A DNA stretch of 64,000 bases from Styela clava (taxonomy: Eukaryota > Chordata > Ascidiacea > Stolidobranchia > Styelidae): assembly GCF_964204865.1 (NCBI RefSeq), contig NC_135254.1:10731001-10795000 (forward strand), written 5' to 3'. The position numbers were made by a program, and so were the translations under genes. Positions 38,030 through 49,366 of the stretch are shown here, piece by piece. Under the pieces are notes generated by a model, which searched no databases, had not been told where the DNA came from, and worked only from the letters and a program-made list of their open reading frames with translations. The first letter of the stretch is position 1, and each line of letters begins with the position of its first letter.

Positions 38030-39906
38030 AAACAATTTTACTTCCGACTGTGATGCCGTATCGTTGCAAGCGTATGGACCAATTCTTCCGCTGTCAACAC
38101 AAGTTCGGTTACGCTGCCTCATTCCCGGGCATTCACAACTTCCCCAAGACTCCCATGATCCCCAATTCCAGCCTGCAGAAACATGTAGATTGAAATAATA
38201 GTTATATATTTCACAACCGAGTATTTCGAAGCAGTATGATATCAGTAAATTTAAATCAAGATGAACTGTTGATACAATATGAGCGGTAGAAAAAATAGCA
38301 TAACTGTGCAAAGTATAAATAGCGATGAGATGACATTATGAAAACTTTAAAACATTATCAAAATCTTTCCTGCACTCATAGCTAATCAAAAAAAGTTTTG
38401 TACTAAATATTTTAGATGAAATTCAGCTGACAGGTTTTTGGCGGTTTTATCGAAAACTGAGAATTCTTCTGACAGTAATTTAATGATATTGCGCAACTGC
38501 TTTCTTTAATAAACTTAATTTATCCAGTTTAATTTAAAACATCGGTCCCGGTTAACCCAATTCGCAATTTTTGGTAGGAGAATTTACTCAAAGAAAAGTC
38601 AATCGCAATCACTCGAAAAATGTAAACTAGTGTCTGATTAAAATGCGGGCAGTCGCAGAGATGCCAAGTCCTACTGAAATCAAACGGTATTTTGATGGTG
38701 CAATAAGCAACAGCGAATACCTGATGATGTGATACTTTAAGGACTTTAAATCAATGCTATAATAAACTACGAGGCAGTAAACATGGCATGAATAAAATTT
38801 ACTAAATTGGAGTCAATGTCATTAAAATATATAAATATTTATTTGTATAAAGAAATAGGAAATGAGTGGCAAATTTAGTATACAATAATTACAAACGAAA
38901 TTTTTTACCGATTACTCGTTGACAGACAAATCCAGTTGGCGAATTAGCAGCGCAATTGACGTCATACCACGGTAGATTTAAAAAATAAGCGTTAAACCGC
39001 CCCATAGCAACACAAGGTTCAGGTTTATCACTAGACGGTTCTCCTGAGTTCCAGTTAGTGTAAGTTAGTTCCGAATTGTCATTCCATATGAAGGTATCGT
39101 TTGTGCCAACTTCCTTTAATCCAATATAAAATCCATAGGGTTGTCCTGTAGACAATAAAATGCTTTGTAGCAGAATTTGCTAAATTGAGCAGTAAAAAGC
39201 ATTAATGACGTGTGTGTTGCTACATTGATGAAATATTATCCTCCCTCCTCCTTCCTCCTGGTTCGACACATAAATTGATGCGGCATATGATAGGGGTCCG
39301 ACAAAACCACGATTCACAAATAGGGGTACGCGACTTAAAAAGTTTGGGAAACCCTGCTTCAGATTAATGTAAAGTTATGTAAGGTTGTATGTAAACATGG
39401 CTGGTTAGGACTGTTGTACATAATTGAAAACAGGTGCAAATATGTAATAAATGACGAATTAAAAATTCTCAAACAAACTTATTGAGAATTCTAACCCAAA
39501 TCACGAAACGCATGAACAAAGATAAAGACCATAATGTTAAATAACCATAAGCAATTTCATTTCGGGATTTGGGGTAAAACGTGAAACGTCCTGTTTACCT
39601 GAGGTACCTGAGACTTGATTCTGAATAAATGTTTGAATCTCGATCGTTTTTATCATTGCCATCTCACCATCATTGTTTTTACAGAATGTTTCACCATCAG
39701 CATATGGTTTTATATCATTTTCTCCAGATACGTAGTATTGGTAACTTCCAAATGCATTCCACTCACCTCTATCTTGTCGTAAAATAAAGAGTTTATGAAT
39801 AAGCACATAATTTGAAAGACGTGATATATAATATATACCAACCTGCGTTAACGACAGCAATCATCCAAGCAAATAATTCAGTGTATATCAAAAGTTTCTC
39901 ATTCAT
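33126..39906 (-). CDS. CTR3: CTLD-TSP1 receptor with long mucin stalk and truncated tail
   Basis: Exons: 39906-39843 signal; 39772-39599 and 39145-38909 CTLD; 38172-38042 TSP1; 37280-37214 stalk; [damaged CTLD half 36609-36503, skipped in this model]; 36408-36281 second TSP1; 35830-35005 mucin-like; 34220-34070 membrane; 33950-33853 juxtamembrane; 33298-33126 tail. Skipping the damaged exon keeps phase and gives 682 aa: CTLD 22-158, TSP1 159-202, stalk 203-224, TSP1 225-267, mucin 268-542, membrane exon 543-592, tail 626-682. The mucin exon is four times as long as in CTR2. A C-to-T type change gives TAG after FLYVIADNH, leaving only the LRYQTF and FLYVIA tyrosines. The mucin donor (CGA|GTAAAT) is my choice and is the weakest junction. 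It pairs head to head with VF1. It may be a functional short-tail receptor or an early pseudogene. Confidence 0.72.
36503..36609 (-). pseudogene. Broken CTLD N-half exon in CTR3
   Basis: Starts with a normal acceptor and RGIWFPNGSYEYYVS, aligns to the CTR1 CTLD2/3 N-half for about 32 residues, then reads FCKKVC and TAG. The rest of the exon and the whole CTLD C-half are missing before the next TSP1 exon. This is a remnant of a second cassette like those in CTR1. Confidence 0.7.
36881..36947. repeat. (GACA)n microsatellite
   Basis: About 17 tandem copies of a 4-base unit, in a CTR3 intron. The Cys/Ser/Val-Leu repeat frame across it is an artefact. Confidence 0.95.
37808..37987. mobile_element. 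180-bp hAT-like MITE in CTR3 intron
   Basis: Starts CAGTGGTGGAATTCA and ends TGAATTTCATCACTG, near-perfect inverted ends. The flanks GTTATATA and ATTATATA agree at seven of eight bases. The CTR1 intron at the same place (near 7943) is uninterrupted. CTR2 has a related, more degraded stretch ending near 18008. Confidence 0.7.
37990..38026. repeat. (TA)n microsatellite
   Basis: Uninterrupted AT dinucleotides directly after the MITE, expanded compared with the short TATATA at the CTR1 empty site. Confidence 0.95.
39171..39356. mobile_element. hAT-like MITE in CTR3 intron, orthologous to 19176-19371
   Basis: Same insertion point as in CTR2. The left terminus is eroded (CAGAATTTGC); the right end GTTTGGGAAACCCTG is intact. 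Confidence 0.55.
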
Positions 39907-42324
39907 TTCCGCGGCTAAATATATAACATTTCTAACTTTCCCCATAACATTACAATTTGAATACGAAAATTGAAATAAAACAAGAATGGTGTGTATTTGC
40001 GAGCTGCGAACGCTTTCATCTTTCTCTTTAATAAAAAATGAGAATATTTGAATAAGTGTTTGGTTAGGTTTGAAAACTAACAACAAATTTGTCTATATAC
40101 CGTGACTTAACGCCCTGATTGTGAATGCAGCTTTGTTTAATTCAGCAGAGAATCCTGTGGAAAACTAACGTCATAAACTTTTCATGACAACATTAAAACA
40201 TCAAAAGCTATGACCTATTAGATAACACTACTAAATTTCTTCCAAAGCTAATAATACAACTTTATGCAATACTTATGAATGGGTGATTTGTTTGCCCACA
40301 ATAACATTGAATATAATTATTCGAAAATCTTCGATACTATTTTGAGTACACTGCGACTAATTATCAAATTTCTATCCACATTACTTTCAGTATCAGAAGA
40401 ATGATGCAGCTGAAACCTTAATTCGACTCGCCAGGATGAAATCATAAGCAATATGATATAACATTTGTTAGATCAGTCAGTTAGATCTGACAGTTCTTAT
40501 CTTACAATAACTAAGTCTAATATGAGTAATAAAGGTAATATTTTTATAAATGCAAAAATAAATAACATTTTTGTGGGGGACAGAATGAAACTTCCTATTA
40601 CGAGTGGGATGTTTCAATAACCTTTAAAGAAAAGATTAACGACGAATATGCTTCAGAAGACGAAACCTATTACAAAGCTACTTAGCAATGTTATAGCATT
40701 ATTCAGTCACTTATGTTCGTGTTATATATTGAGCAAAGCTTATTCATATAGAAACATCGTGGCATATTAAAAACTGATAACACGCAGATATCGTATTGTG
40801 GAAAATTAACAGGGTTGGCCTAATACTATTTATTGGAATTTCTACGCAACAATTAGTTAATATTCTGAAAATACCTGAATTATATTTTATTATACGAAAT
40901 GTTTCGAATATTGGCCAAATTGTTTTCATATGATATTCTTGATTCTGGTTTCACCAATCAAATCCATTTATTCGCCTATGTTGAAAATAATATTTTTTCA
41001 TCGTCTGTTCGTCTTTGTAGTATATGACTAGGAACTCACAAAATAAATAATATTTATTTCACTACTGACACATATAAACACTTGAATGAATGAATGAATG
41101 AATGAATGAATAGCTTGTTTGCTACATTGATTGGCTCATTAATTGCGCTTTGACTTCTACTGCAGTAGCCACGATAACCATTACTATGGCCTTCTTACTA
41201 AGGAAATGCATGTCGAGAAAACAACAACGAAGAATATGATTAATCTAAGCAGGACGAAGATGGAAATGACACGTACCACAACTATTAGAATAATACATGA
41301 ATATCATGACAACTTTATAAGCAAAGCCAAGTAAAGCGATGAATATTGTGGGCTATACTAGAGTTTTAACCAAATAGATGTATAGTAATCTCTTGTGACC
41401 GACTGCTGTGCTATCGTAAATAGCAGAAGGATTATTGAACCATTATTAAAGATACATTATTTGATATTTGTAGAAAAACTATTCATTCATAAAATATTAA
41501 ATTCATGAGTTCAAATCAATTGCGTTTTGTGGAACAAAAAAAAATATTCATAAAATTCCGAAATTTGTGTTGAAATAAATGAACGATTGTTGGTAAATGA
41601 GATGAATTCAGGTTTTAAGTTACAGAACAAAAAAAATTAAATTATATTTAACAACATGATTTCTCGAATATCATTTTTTTCCTAAGAGGTGTAATTAGAC
41701 ACTTTTATTTTCCATTGCAGAAATGAGTGTAACATTACGATGATGACTTGTGCAACAAACACTATTTTCTGAAAGTAGAAGTGTGAGCTACATATTTAGT
41801 GACGACTTGTGTTTATTTGGTATGTGTATGTGATTCGTTCAATCTATTCGAATTTGAGCCAGTTTTGGGGAAAGTTTAACGAAATTTGATTCCAAATTCA
41901 AGATTATATATCGTGAACTGTATTTTAGAGATACACTAAAATAACTGTTAACGTTCTGGCATTTGCGAAAATGATTCACTGGAATAATTAGTCATAAAAA
42001 CGAACCTTGGTGATCCTCTCGCATTTAATTGATCATAGTATAGTTAAATCTGTATTCAATTTGCATTTGTTCGTTTATCATTGCATCTTAGCCACCTGTG
42101 CTGTATATTTGGAAAATATGAGCATTTCGCACTGTGACTAAATATCCTCAAGTATTTATCAATTCTTTGAAACAAGTTTCTTTAAAATGTTTTGGTATTT
42201 TTATTATTCATTTTGTTTACAGAGCGTTTAACGTTTTTCAGAGCTAATCATTTTTACTGCTAGTTACATCCGCAAAGCATTACAATCTATATTTGAATTT
42301 TGTCAGTTTATATGATTCAGAAGA
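39907..42324. promoter_or_regulatory. Head-to-head spacer, CTR3 (minus) and VF1 (plus)
   Basis: 2.42 kb between the two start codons, related along its length to 19926-22278 and 52994-55359. A shared promoter region is inferred from position only. It holds a (GAAT)n run at 41084-41111 and no supported gene. Confidence 0.45.
41084..41111. repeat. (GAAT)n microsatellite
   Basis: Seven tandem 4-base units in the CTR3/VF1 spacer; CTR2/VF0 has about two at the same place. Confidence 0.9.
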
Positions 42325-45300
42325 ATGAGAATCGAAACAATATTTTTGTTGGTTCTTCTTCAATACCCGAGGCATCTGAACGCAGCAGGTACTATTTCAT
42401 TGTTATGACTTTGTTTTAGAAAACTTACTGAAAACAAGGTTACTCATACAGGTATAAGGGAGATTGATCTGAACAAAGATTTTGAGTTGGTAAATACCGA
42501 TCGGCACTAAGCTTAAAAATTGTTCATATCAATACAATCAGTAAAAGATGTGTGAGGTATTGAATTCCATATACATGGAGTTTTTGGAATGAACTTAGGA
42601 ATTATAGATACACTAACAGTAAACCGATGAGAGCTCGCAGTCAGTTGTATTTAACGGCTGAAAACTTTTTAGGGGGACAATATTCACATTTTTGAACATT
42701 TGGTAAGCGGTAACAACGGTTACCTGACAATATGAAATGGTAAATTTTGTTTAGATAATATAGGATTACATTACGTTATGTCTCAAATATTAATTTATTT
42801 TGCCAGAATGTCGGGAAACGCCCATGGATCTTGTATTTATGCTGGATGGATCGGGTTCTATCACAAATGTGAATTGGGAGCTTATGAAGTCATGGGTCAA
42901 GTTGGTAGCAGAAAATTATGACTTAGGCGGATTAACACAGATTGGCGTCGTTCAGTTCTCACACTGGTTTTCAAATGAGAAGTAAGCTATAGAAAGAGAT
43001 TTCATTTTATTTAATTAGATTTTAAGTCGCATTTATAAATAATTTATTTAAATTATTTGAAAGCAGCTGCTCTATTAGTCAAGATCAAATTGCCTAGAAA
43101 CAGCTGCCATGACATGTATTTGGCTTAACTTTGTGGCGAAGAATGATTTCTTCTTAAGCGTCAAATGAGATCATCATGATCACCATAGTTGTCAAAATTA
43201 TGTCAACAGTGTTTTAGCTCTGTTGTGTATTTTAGTGCTTTATTAAAAACTAACAAGGAATTAGTTTTGATCGTTTTCCACTTTGTTCCACTTCGCTGCG
43301 AGTGTTTTTACGAATTTTATCTGGGTACAGTAAGACTAAGATACATTCTTCTAAAATCATTTTCCGCGTTTGTTTGTATTTTCAAATTCATTGTTATTCA
43401 ATAAAAAAAATTCGATAAAATAGTTTTCATTTTCTTTTCATAGCACACAGCCATATTTAAAAACTGAAATTCAGCTAGGAAAACTGAAGACCAAAGCCCA
43501 ATTGAAGGTAAAATATTCATCAAGGGTTGAGCAGTCGAGACTGGTACCGTCACGGTAAGATCAGACAGTTCTTGCTGATGAGGTATCGAACATGGCGGAA
43601 TAAAAAGTATTCCTCTCTAATTAAAATACAATAGTAAACTTTCGAGATAATCATTTGGTTCTATATTTTGAAAAAAAAAATTCCTTTCGTAACAACAAAA
43701 AAAACAAAACCCAAAATTTAGCATATTTTAGATTCACATGTACAATAAACGCAGTTGCAAAACAAAGCTAGTGAGATGGTGGGGTCACGTTCTACGCGAA
43801 AAAGAACTAAAGTCATATTTGTCGTATGAATTGTCTTATTTAACGATTTGTTCACAAAATTGTGATACCTTCAGAATTCAAAATGCAATTAGCTTTAAAT
43901 TAATAACTGAGTATTCATTAGGCCGCTGTTGACGAAATATCAATTCATGGGTTCACAACTTACACTGCACATGCTATCAACAAAACAGTGAACGAAGATT
44001 TCATGAGATCTGATCGTTTTTATGATGCTTCAGTGAAGAAAGTCATTATTTTATTTACAGATGGAAGGTAATCTTGTCTAAACAATGTCTGAATACACGC
44101 AAAATGCACCTTTGAATCGTATCGTTAACTGTAGTTAATGTTTTTGTTATTATTGTTAATGTTCACGGTTCATGTAATGGTAGTTAGCAGAGTTCTTTTG
44201 ATATATCCGTATATTTAGCCCCTTTGTTTTTCAACTTGGGTTTCTGCGCGATATATATTATTTTTACACCATCAAGATATTAGTTGTTGAAACTCTAAAT
44301 AAATTTTATTTCAAAGCTGATTACTACTTTATTATTTACCAAATTATTCTAATCTTAGACATCCAAAAATTAAGAAGTAGTATAAAACCGTTTTTGTTTT
44401 GCTCGATTTATTGAAGGTATGCTCGTGTAACAAGTCTTAAATAGGTGTGTAGATTGTAGATGGTTATAGATAATTTTTTATATCTTTTGAAGATCTACCG
44501 ACAGAAATGATTTGCTTTTGTCAGCAAAATATGCTCGGTCAAATGGGATTACTATATTTGCAGTTGGTGCTGGAGGTTATGTAATGGAGGAATTACAGGT
44601 AATCTGAAAAGTTGTAACAAATTGAAATAAGAGAATTTTTATGCATCAATATGGTATAGCTTTTCTATCTTTTGTCTAATCATTATATGTCTGTGTATTA
44701 AAGATTGTTAATCAACAAGACTGAGAAAGTATAACCAAATTAGTTATCAGGATAAAACTCTTTTTGACTGAGATTGATAAGTAACAATGTGGGCTACTGT
44801 AGTTGTTTAAATGTTCTTTCTATTTGGGCATCTGGAGTGAGACCAGCTTCTTTTCTGTTTCTTATATCTGGGATTGGCAAAAAATATTTCATTCAAATAA
44901 TATATTTTATTAAATAATTAGGCATGTTGCACGGAGAAATGACGTATCGCGGGAGCTCGAGCTGATATGCGACTGGCGACGTTCCATTTAATCGCCCAGG
45001 ATCTCCGCTGATACATTAGGCCCGTTCTCCAGAAAAACGTTAAGCCATGCATGCAAAATTGCAGATCAATAACGGCAGTGTATTGCGGAACTGCCAGTTT
45101 ATTTGGACGCTGCGCGGCTCTTCAACATCTCAGCTTGTGCGATTTTCTGTGGCTAATTGTCAAAACATGTTCACTTGAATTCCTAACTTTCAAAGTTTCC
45201 CCAGTTGTGGAATATCGAAGTTAGTTTACGAGAAAATCACCTGGAGCAACATCCAACAAATCGATACATCCATACGTTTGATATCAGAGCATTTTGTTTC

Positions 45301-47393
45301 CTTATTGCAAACGATTGCGGGAGTGCTACCATAATACACTGCATTTGATGAACGATCGTTTGCAATGAATTTTCTTTTTACTTATTATATGGAATATTTA
45401 CTAGTGACGCTCTGATTCGAGTCTTTTGCCACCATTCACGTTTTGCCTGTGCTTGAACTTATTTGAATAAACAGAGCTAGGATTGTGGGCATGGACGTGC
45501 CAAACTTTACTGCTGTCCAGAATGAGGTTATGATAATGATGTCCTCCAACTTCAAAAATAATTCGGGGGATAAACAAGTTAAAGCTGTTGCTATACATGA
45601 GAATGAATAAATTAAAGGTCACGTATGAGGGGAATGTTTGTAAAATTGTGATATATCACTTAATGACCAGACGAGCAAAACGGCGGTCATCCATTGCTGA
45701 TTCATCACAATCAGTTTCACAAATCTATACACGTCATGTCATCTTTTACTTGAATAAAACACATAGAGAAAAATGTGTGATATCGTGAACTCTACAGCTT
45801 GGATTTGCTGCCCGCTCATCCGCTGGCCCGCCTCAGAGTGAGGATGAAATTCACTTAGTCTAAGTTGAATTAAATGTTTCAAGCATGGTCTCTACTGGCA
45901 CAATAAACCACTTCTCAAATATCTCAATACCTGTATCTTAAAAAAACAGAATCGAGCTATGTTCATCTATAGATCATAGTTGAATTATACTCGATGAAAC
46001 TTGAACTCGACCTCGGCAAAAACAACTTTGTGTTGGCATGTAATAAGACTCCGGCATCCCTTTTAATTTAGCATTCACTGGTATCATTGTCTTCATTACG
46101 ATTTTAATATTCATAGTTGTAGCAAATTTTATTTATGTCTTTGTGTTCACGTTTAACGACATAGTTGAATTGGGATCATATGAGTAGGAAGTATCAAATA
46201 AAACGATAACAAAAATATTTTTTTAGTAACGAACAAGACCTAACCTTGTATAGCTTTGCTACATCGGATGTTTAAACCGAAAAATATTAAAAAGTTACCA
46301 CGATAAGTTGTGATTGAAAAAGCAGATTGGGACAGTCGTAAAATGCAACAAGTTTAACCTAACTGACGGATAAATTTCATATACTTTTATTTACAGATTA
46401 TTGCAAATGGCCAGATCAATAACAATGAACGAGTGATTACAGTTTCAAATTTTACTAGGCTGAATACTACAGTAGATATTTTAAAGCAAGGTATATGCGC
46501 TATCCAAGGTAATGTTGATATTAATAGTCAGTATTTATTGAAGCTGCTACGATATGTTAGTAGCATGTAATTTCGAACTACGTTTTCAAAATATTACTAT
46601 ACCTATAATAATTAAATGTTCCCCATCTCGACGTCATAAGCCGAAATGATATTCGATTTTTTTTTTGTTAGAATCAGTGGATTATAAGATGAGATGCTTT
46701 TTGCAGGCTACCACAACACAATCAACGATTGAAATTTATTTTCTCGTTTTCGAAAAGCATTTCGTTCAATGCGCATAGCTAATAATAACTCATTTCCTAC
46801 AGATTTTATAGCATATAATATAGAAATTTACATTCATCAAAAGGTATAACAGCTAAAATGTACAAACTAAAGAGGGAATTATATAAGATTCAAAAAAATA
46901 TTTATATTTGTTTATAGTTCCCTTCATAGTGTCTCGCTACACTTGCACAACCTCATCGCTAGAAGTTCAATGGAAAACAACTACATTTAAGTCGGTCTTC
47001 TCATACAGACTTCAAATTCAGGTTAAATTTATAAATACAATAAAAGTCATTTTATTGGTTTAAACACTTTCACTGTGCGTTATAACATGTAATTTTATGC
47101 TAAATATCACATTTATGTATTTAACTTATAAGGATCTCAAGACCAAAGAAATCAAGGAGACAAGCGTTCAATTACTCATGAAAAAGGAACCAACAATAAA
47201 AATTCACGAAGAAAACACATCTTCGGAGTTTGCTTGCGTCACTACGACAAATTTGTATATTTCAAGCAACTACGAAATCGTTGTTGAGCAAATATCGGCA
47301 AAAACAAACAATCAAATAAAAACCATATCCAAAGTTCTTCACAATGCAAATGGGAAGACTATTATGCGGTTAACGTTTCTTGACTTTGTCTAG
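42325..47393 (+). CDS. VF1: secreted VWA plus FN3-like protein
   Basis: Eight exons with GT/AG ends and matching phases: 42325-42388, 42807-42981, 43444-43507, 43922-44067, 44493-44598, 46397-46508, 46918-47021, 47133-47393. The joined frame is 343 aa and ends at TAG. Residues 1-21 are a signal peptide. The VWA domain starts near residue 28. Its MIDAS is complete: DGSGS at 35-39, FTTYT around 112-116, FTDG with Asp148. Residues 223-330 look like a fibronectin III or similar beta-sandwich (LEVQWKT, SYRLQIQ, NYEIVVEQ). No membrane segment is seen, so it should be secreted. Known VWA MIDAS domains bind protein ligands through a metal ion. The partner is unknown; the head-to-head CTR3 gene is one candidate. 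AATAAA at 47501-47506 is a plausible poly-A signal. Confidence 0.88.
44925..46028. repeat. Repeat-rich segment in VF1 intron 5
   Basis: This intron is far longer than the others. Parts resemble 58440-59150 in VF2, including a minus-strand frame with YHNLILDS and WHV words that is shifted differently in each copy. That pattern fits a decayed transposable-element gene. About 370 bases (near 45660-46028) are absent from VF2. Confidence 0.4.
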
Positions 47394-49366
47394 CTTATAT
47401 TCGGGATGTCAGACTTTTCAAAAGAAGATATTTTTTACACATACCAACTTAAAACACATGTAAATCTATATATGTGTGCGTATATTTTTCATTCAGTTCA
47501 AATAAACATATTAGGACAATCCATCTATTATATGCTGATATAGCCACCACCACATTCAGAGTATAATAAACTGGGTTAGGAATGCGGAACCGGAAATATT
47601 CTGGTCCACCAAGTTCTGTTCTTTATGCATTATTTACTACTTCCATGGTTTCTTATTTGGGGTGAAATGGTGAAGAACATTTCATAAAAATAATGCCAAC
47701 TGATTACAGCTCCAAAGTTGATTGGAATCCTGATTCAAAATGATAATACATTCAATTATTCAGGCTCTACTTGGGCATTTGATACTGGCAAGGAAAGCTA
47801 ACACTGCTTGACAACCCAATCAAACTCAGTTCAGGTGAATTAAACTGAATATTCTCTTCTTCATTCAGATTCCAGTTTTGTCAAATAAATTATCACCATG
47901 TAATGTAAATAGATTGAAATCATGTTTTTGAATTTATAAGGAAAATTTATAGAATTTTGTAATATTATTCGAGGACGCTTTCGAGGTCAATTTGCTTTGA
48001 TTCATTTTAATGAAATATTTACTATGCACACATTTTACACTTATATTAGTAAATCAAAAAAAAAATGAATGTAATAAATTTTGATCGTATTTAGTGATAA
48101 TATTTACTGCCTTGGAGAAATTACCATTATTTAAATGTTTAGTACAAGATTATATTATTTAGTTTATACTACTGTCGAATAACTTATTCTCGAACGTAAA
48201 GGCAGTCAGCTAACTAAAGAAAATCATTCGAGCACTATGTTTTTACGTTGTTACGTATGGTTGTTCTCTTTTGGTACGAGACTAAATCATTTAGTTTATA
48301 CTTTGCCGAATAACTTATTGCCCAAAGTAAGGGCAGTCAGCTAACTAAAGAAAATCATTCGAACATGTATGTTTTTACGTGGTGACGTATGTTTTACGTC
48401 ACAACTCACAGATACCGCAATCAATGTTATGCTACGGTTCACATCATGAGAAAGCGTTTACCAAGATTTTATATGTGATACTTGTTTAATTTGGAAAGAT
48501 CTAGTCTAGGTCATAATTGAACAAATACATTCAATTCGAATTATTAATTTAAGATTATATCGTTACAAACCTTATTTATATATAATCTGTTTGACTTATA
48601 TTCATAGTTTTGTACAAGACAAAAACAATAATGGACCATACAAGTATGTTCTGAATTTGGTTATATTTTAAAGTTTCTATAACGAACACTTGAACGAGTG
48701 TGAACTCATCACTTAGTCCTATAGCATTATAAAATAAGACGATTCCACCAAGCTTCAAATTATTGAATACCAATTATTGTAAGAAAAATGTCAGTGGCAC
48801 CTACAAACAAAAAAGAAACACACTTAAAAAAATATGTTACTAATTTAGAAGGAAACAGGATGGATGCTATCAGGGTAAAGCTTTCAACAAAATATGACTT
48901 GAAATTAACAATATTTGTTGAAAACACTTCAGAGTTAGACAATAGTGCTTGTGTACTTGCTTTCATTTATGGTAGGAAATAGAAAACCAAGGAATATCAC
49001 AATACATCCATAATACAATACATCAACTTCATTTATATTACGGGATTCTTAAAAAAGTGGCAAATGTATTGCAAAGAAACCATTACCAGCCTAGATCATG
49101 TTATGCCAGTTATACGAATCCAGATCCACAGTTGCCTTTATAATGAAAGATCCAAATTTTACATCTCCGATATGCAATGTTATTTTTGTTTCAATGAGTA
49201 TCAGCTAATACAAGCGCAGAAGTTCAAGAACAAGTAGTAATGGTTAAAATTACAATGCTTGTATGCGTTTCAGAATGTATAACAAGATTCACGACTAAAC
49301 AGGAGTGGCAATGGATGATTGCTATTTAAAATCAACATGTCAAGAATCATATTCATTTTTAGGCAT
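47394..49366. other. Convergent spacer between VF1 and CTR4 3' ends
   Basis: Contains the VF1 3' UTR region, a pair of similar ~100-base stretches near 48180-48260 and 48300-48390 (each with TTACTT/AAGGGCAGTCAGCTAAC-type text), and the small frame at 48788-48982. Repeated at 60509-62752. Confidence 0.5.
48788..48982 (+). CDS. Hypothetical 64-aa frame, possible FN3-like exon relic
   Basis: Open from ATG to TAG; the copy at 62174-62368 differs at only two residues, but the surrounding DNA is equally conserved, so this is not evidence of selection. The words VENTSELDNSACV resemble EENTSSEFACV of VF exon 8, with a similar spacing to a following Tyr. An acceptor-like CTAATTTAG lies inside the frame before the similar part. 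It may be a duplicated fragment of the VF last exon. There is no signal peptide or membrane segment. Confidence 0.3.
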   Translation: MSVAPTNKKETHLKKYVTNLEGNRMDAIRVKLSTKYDLKLTIFVENTSELDNSACVLAFIYGRK

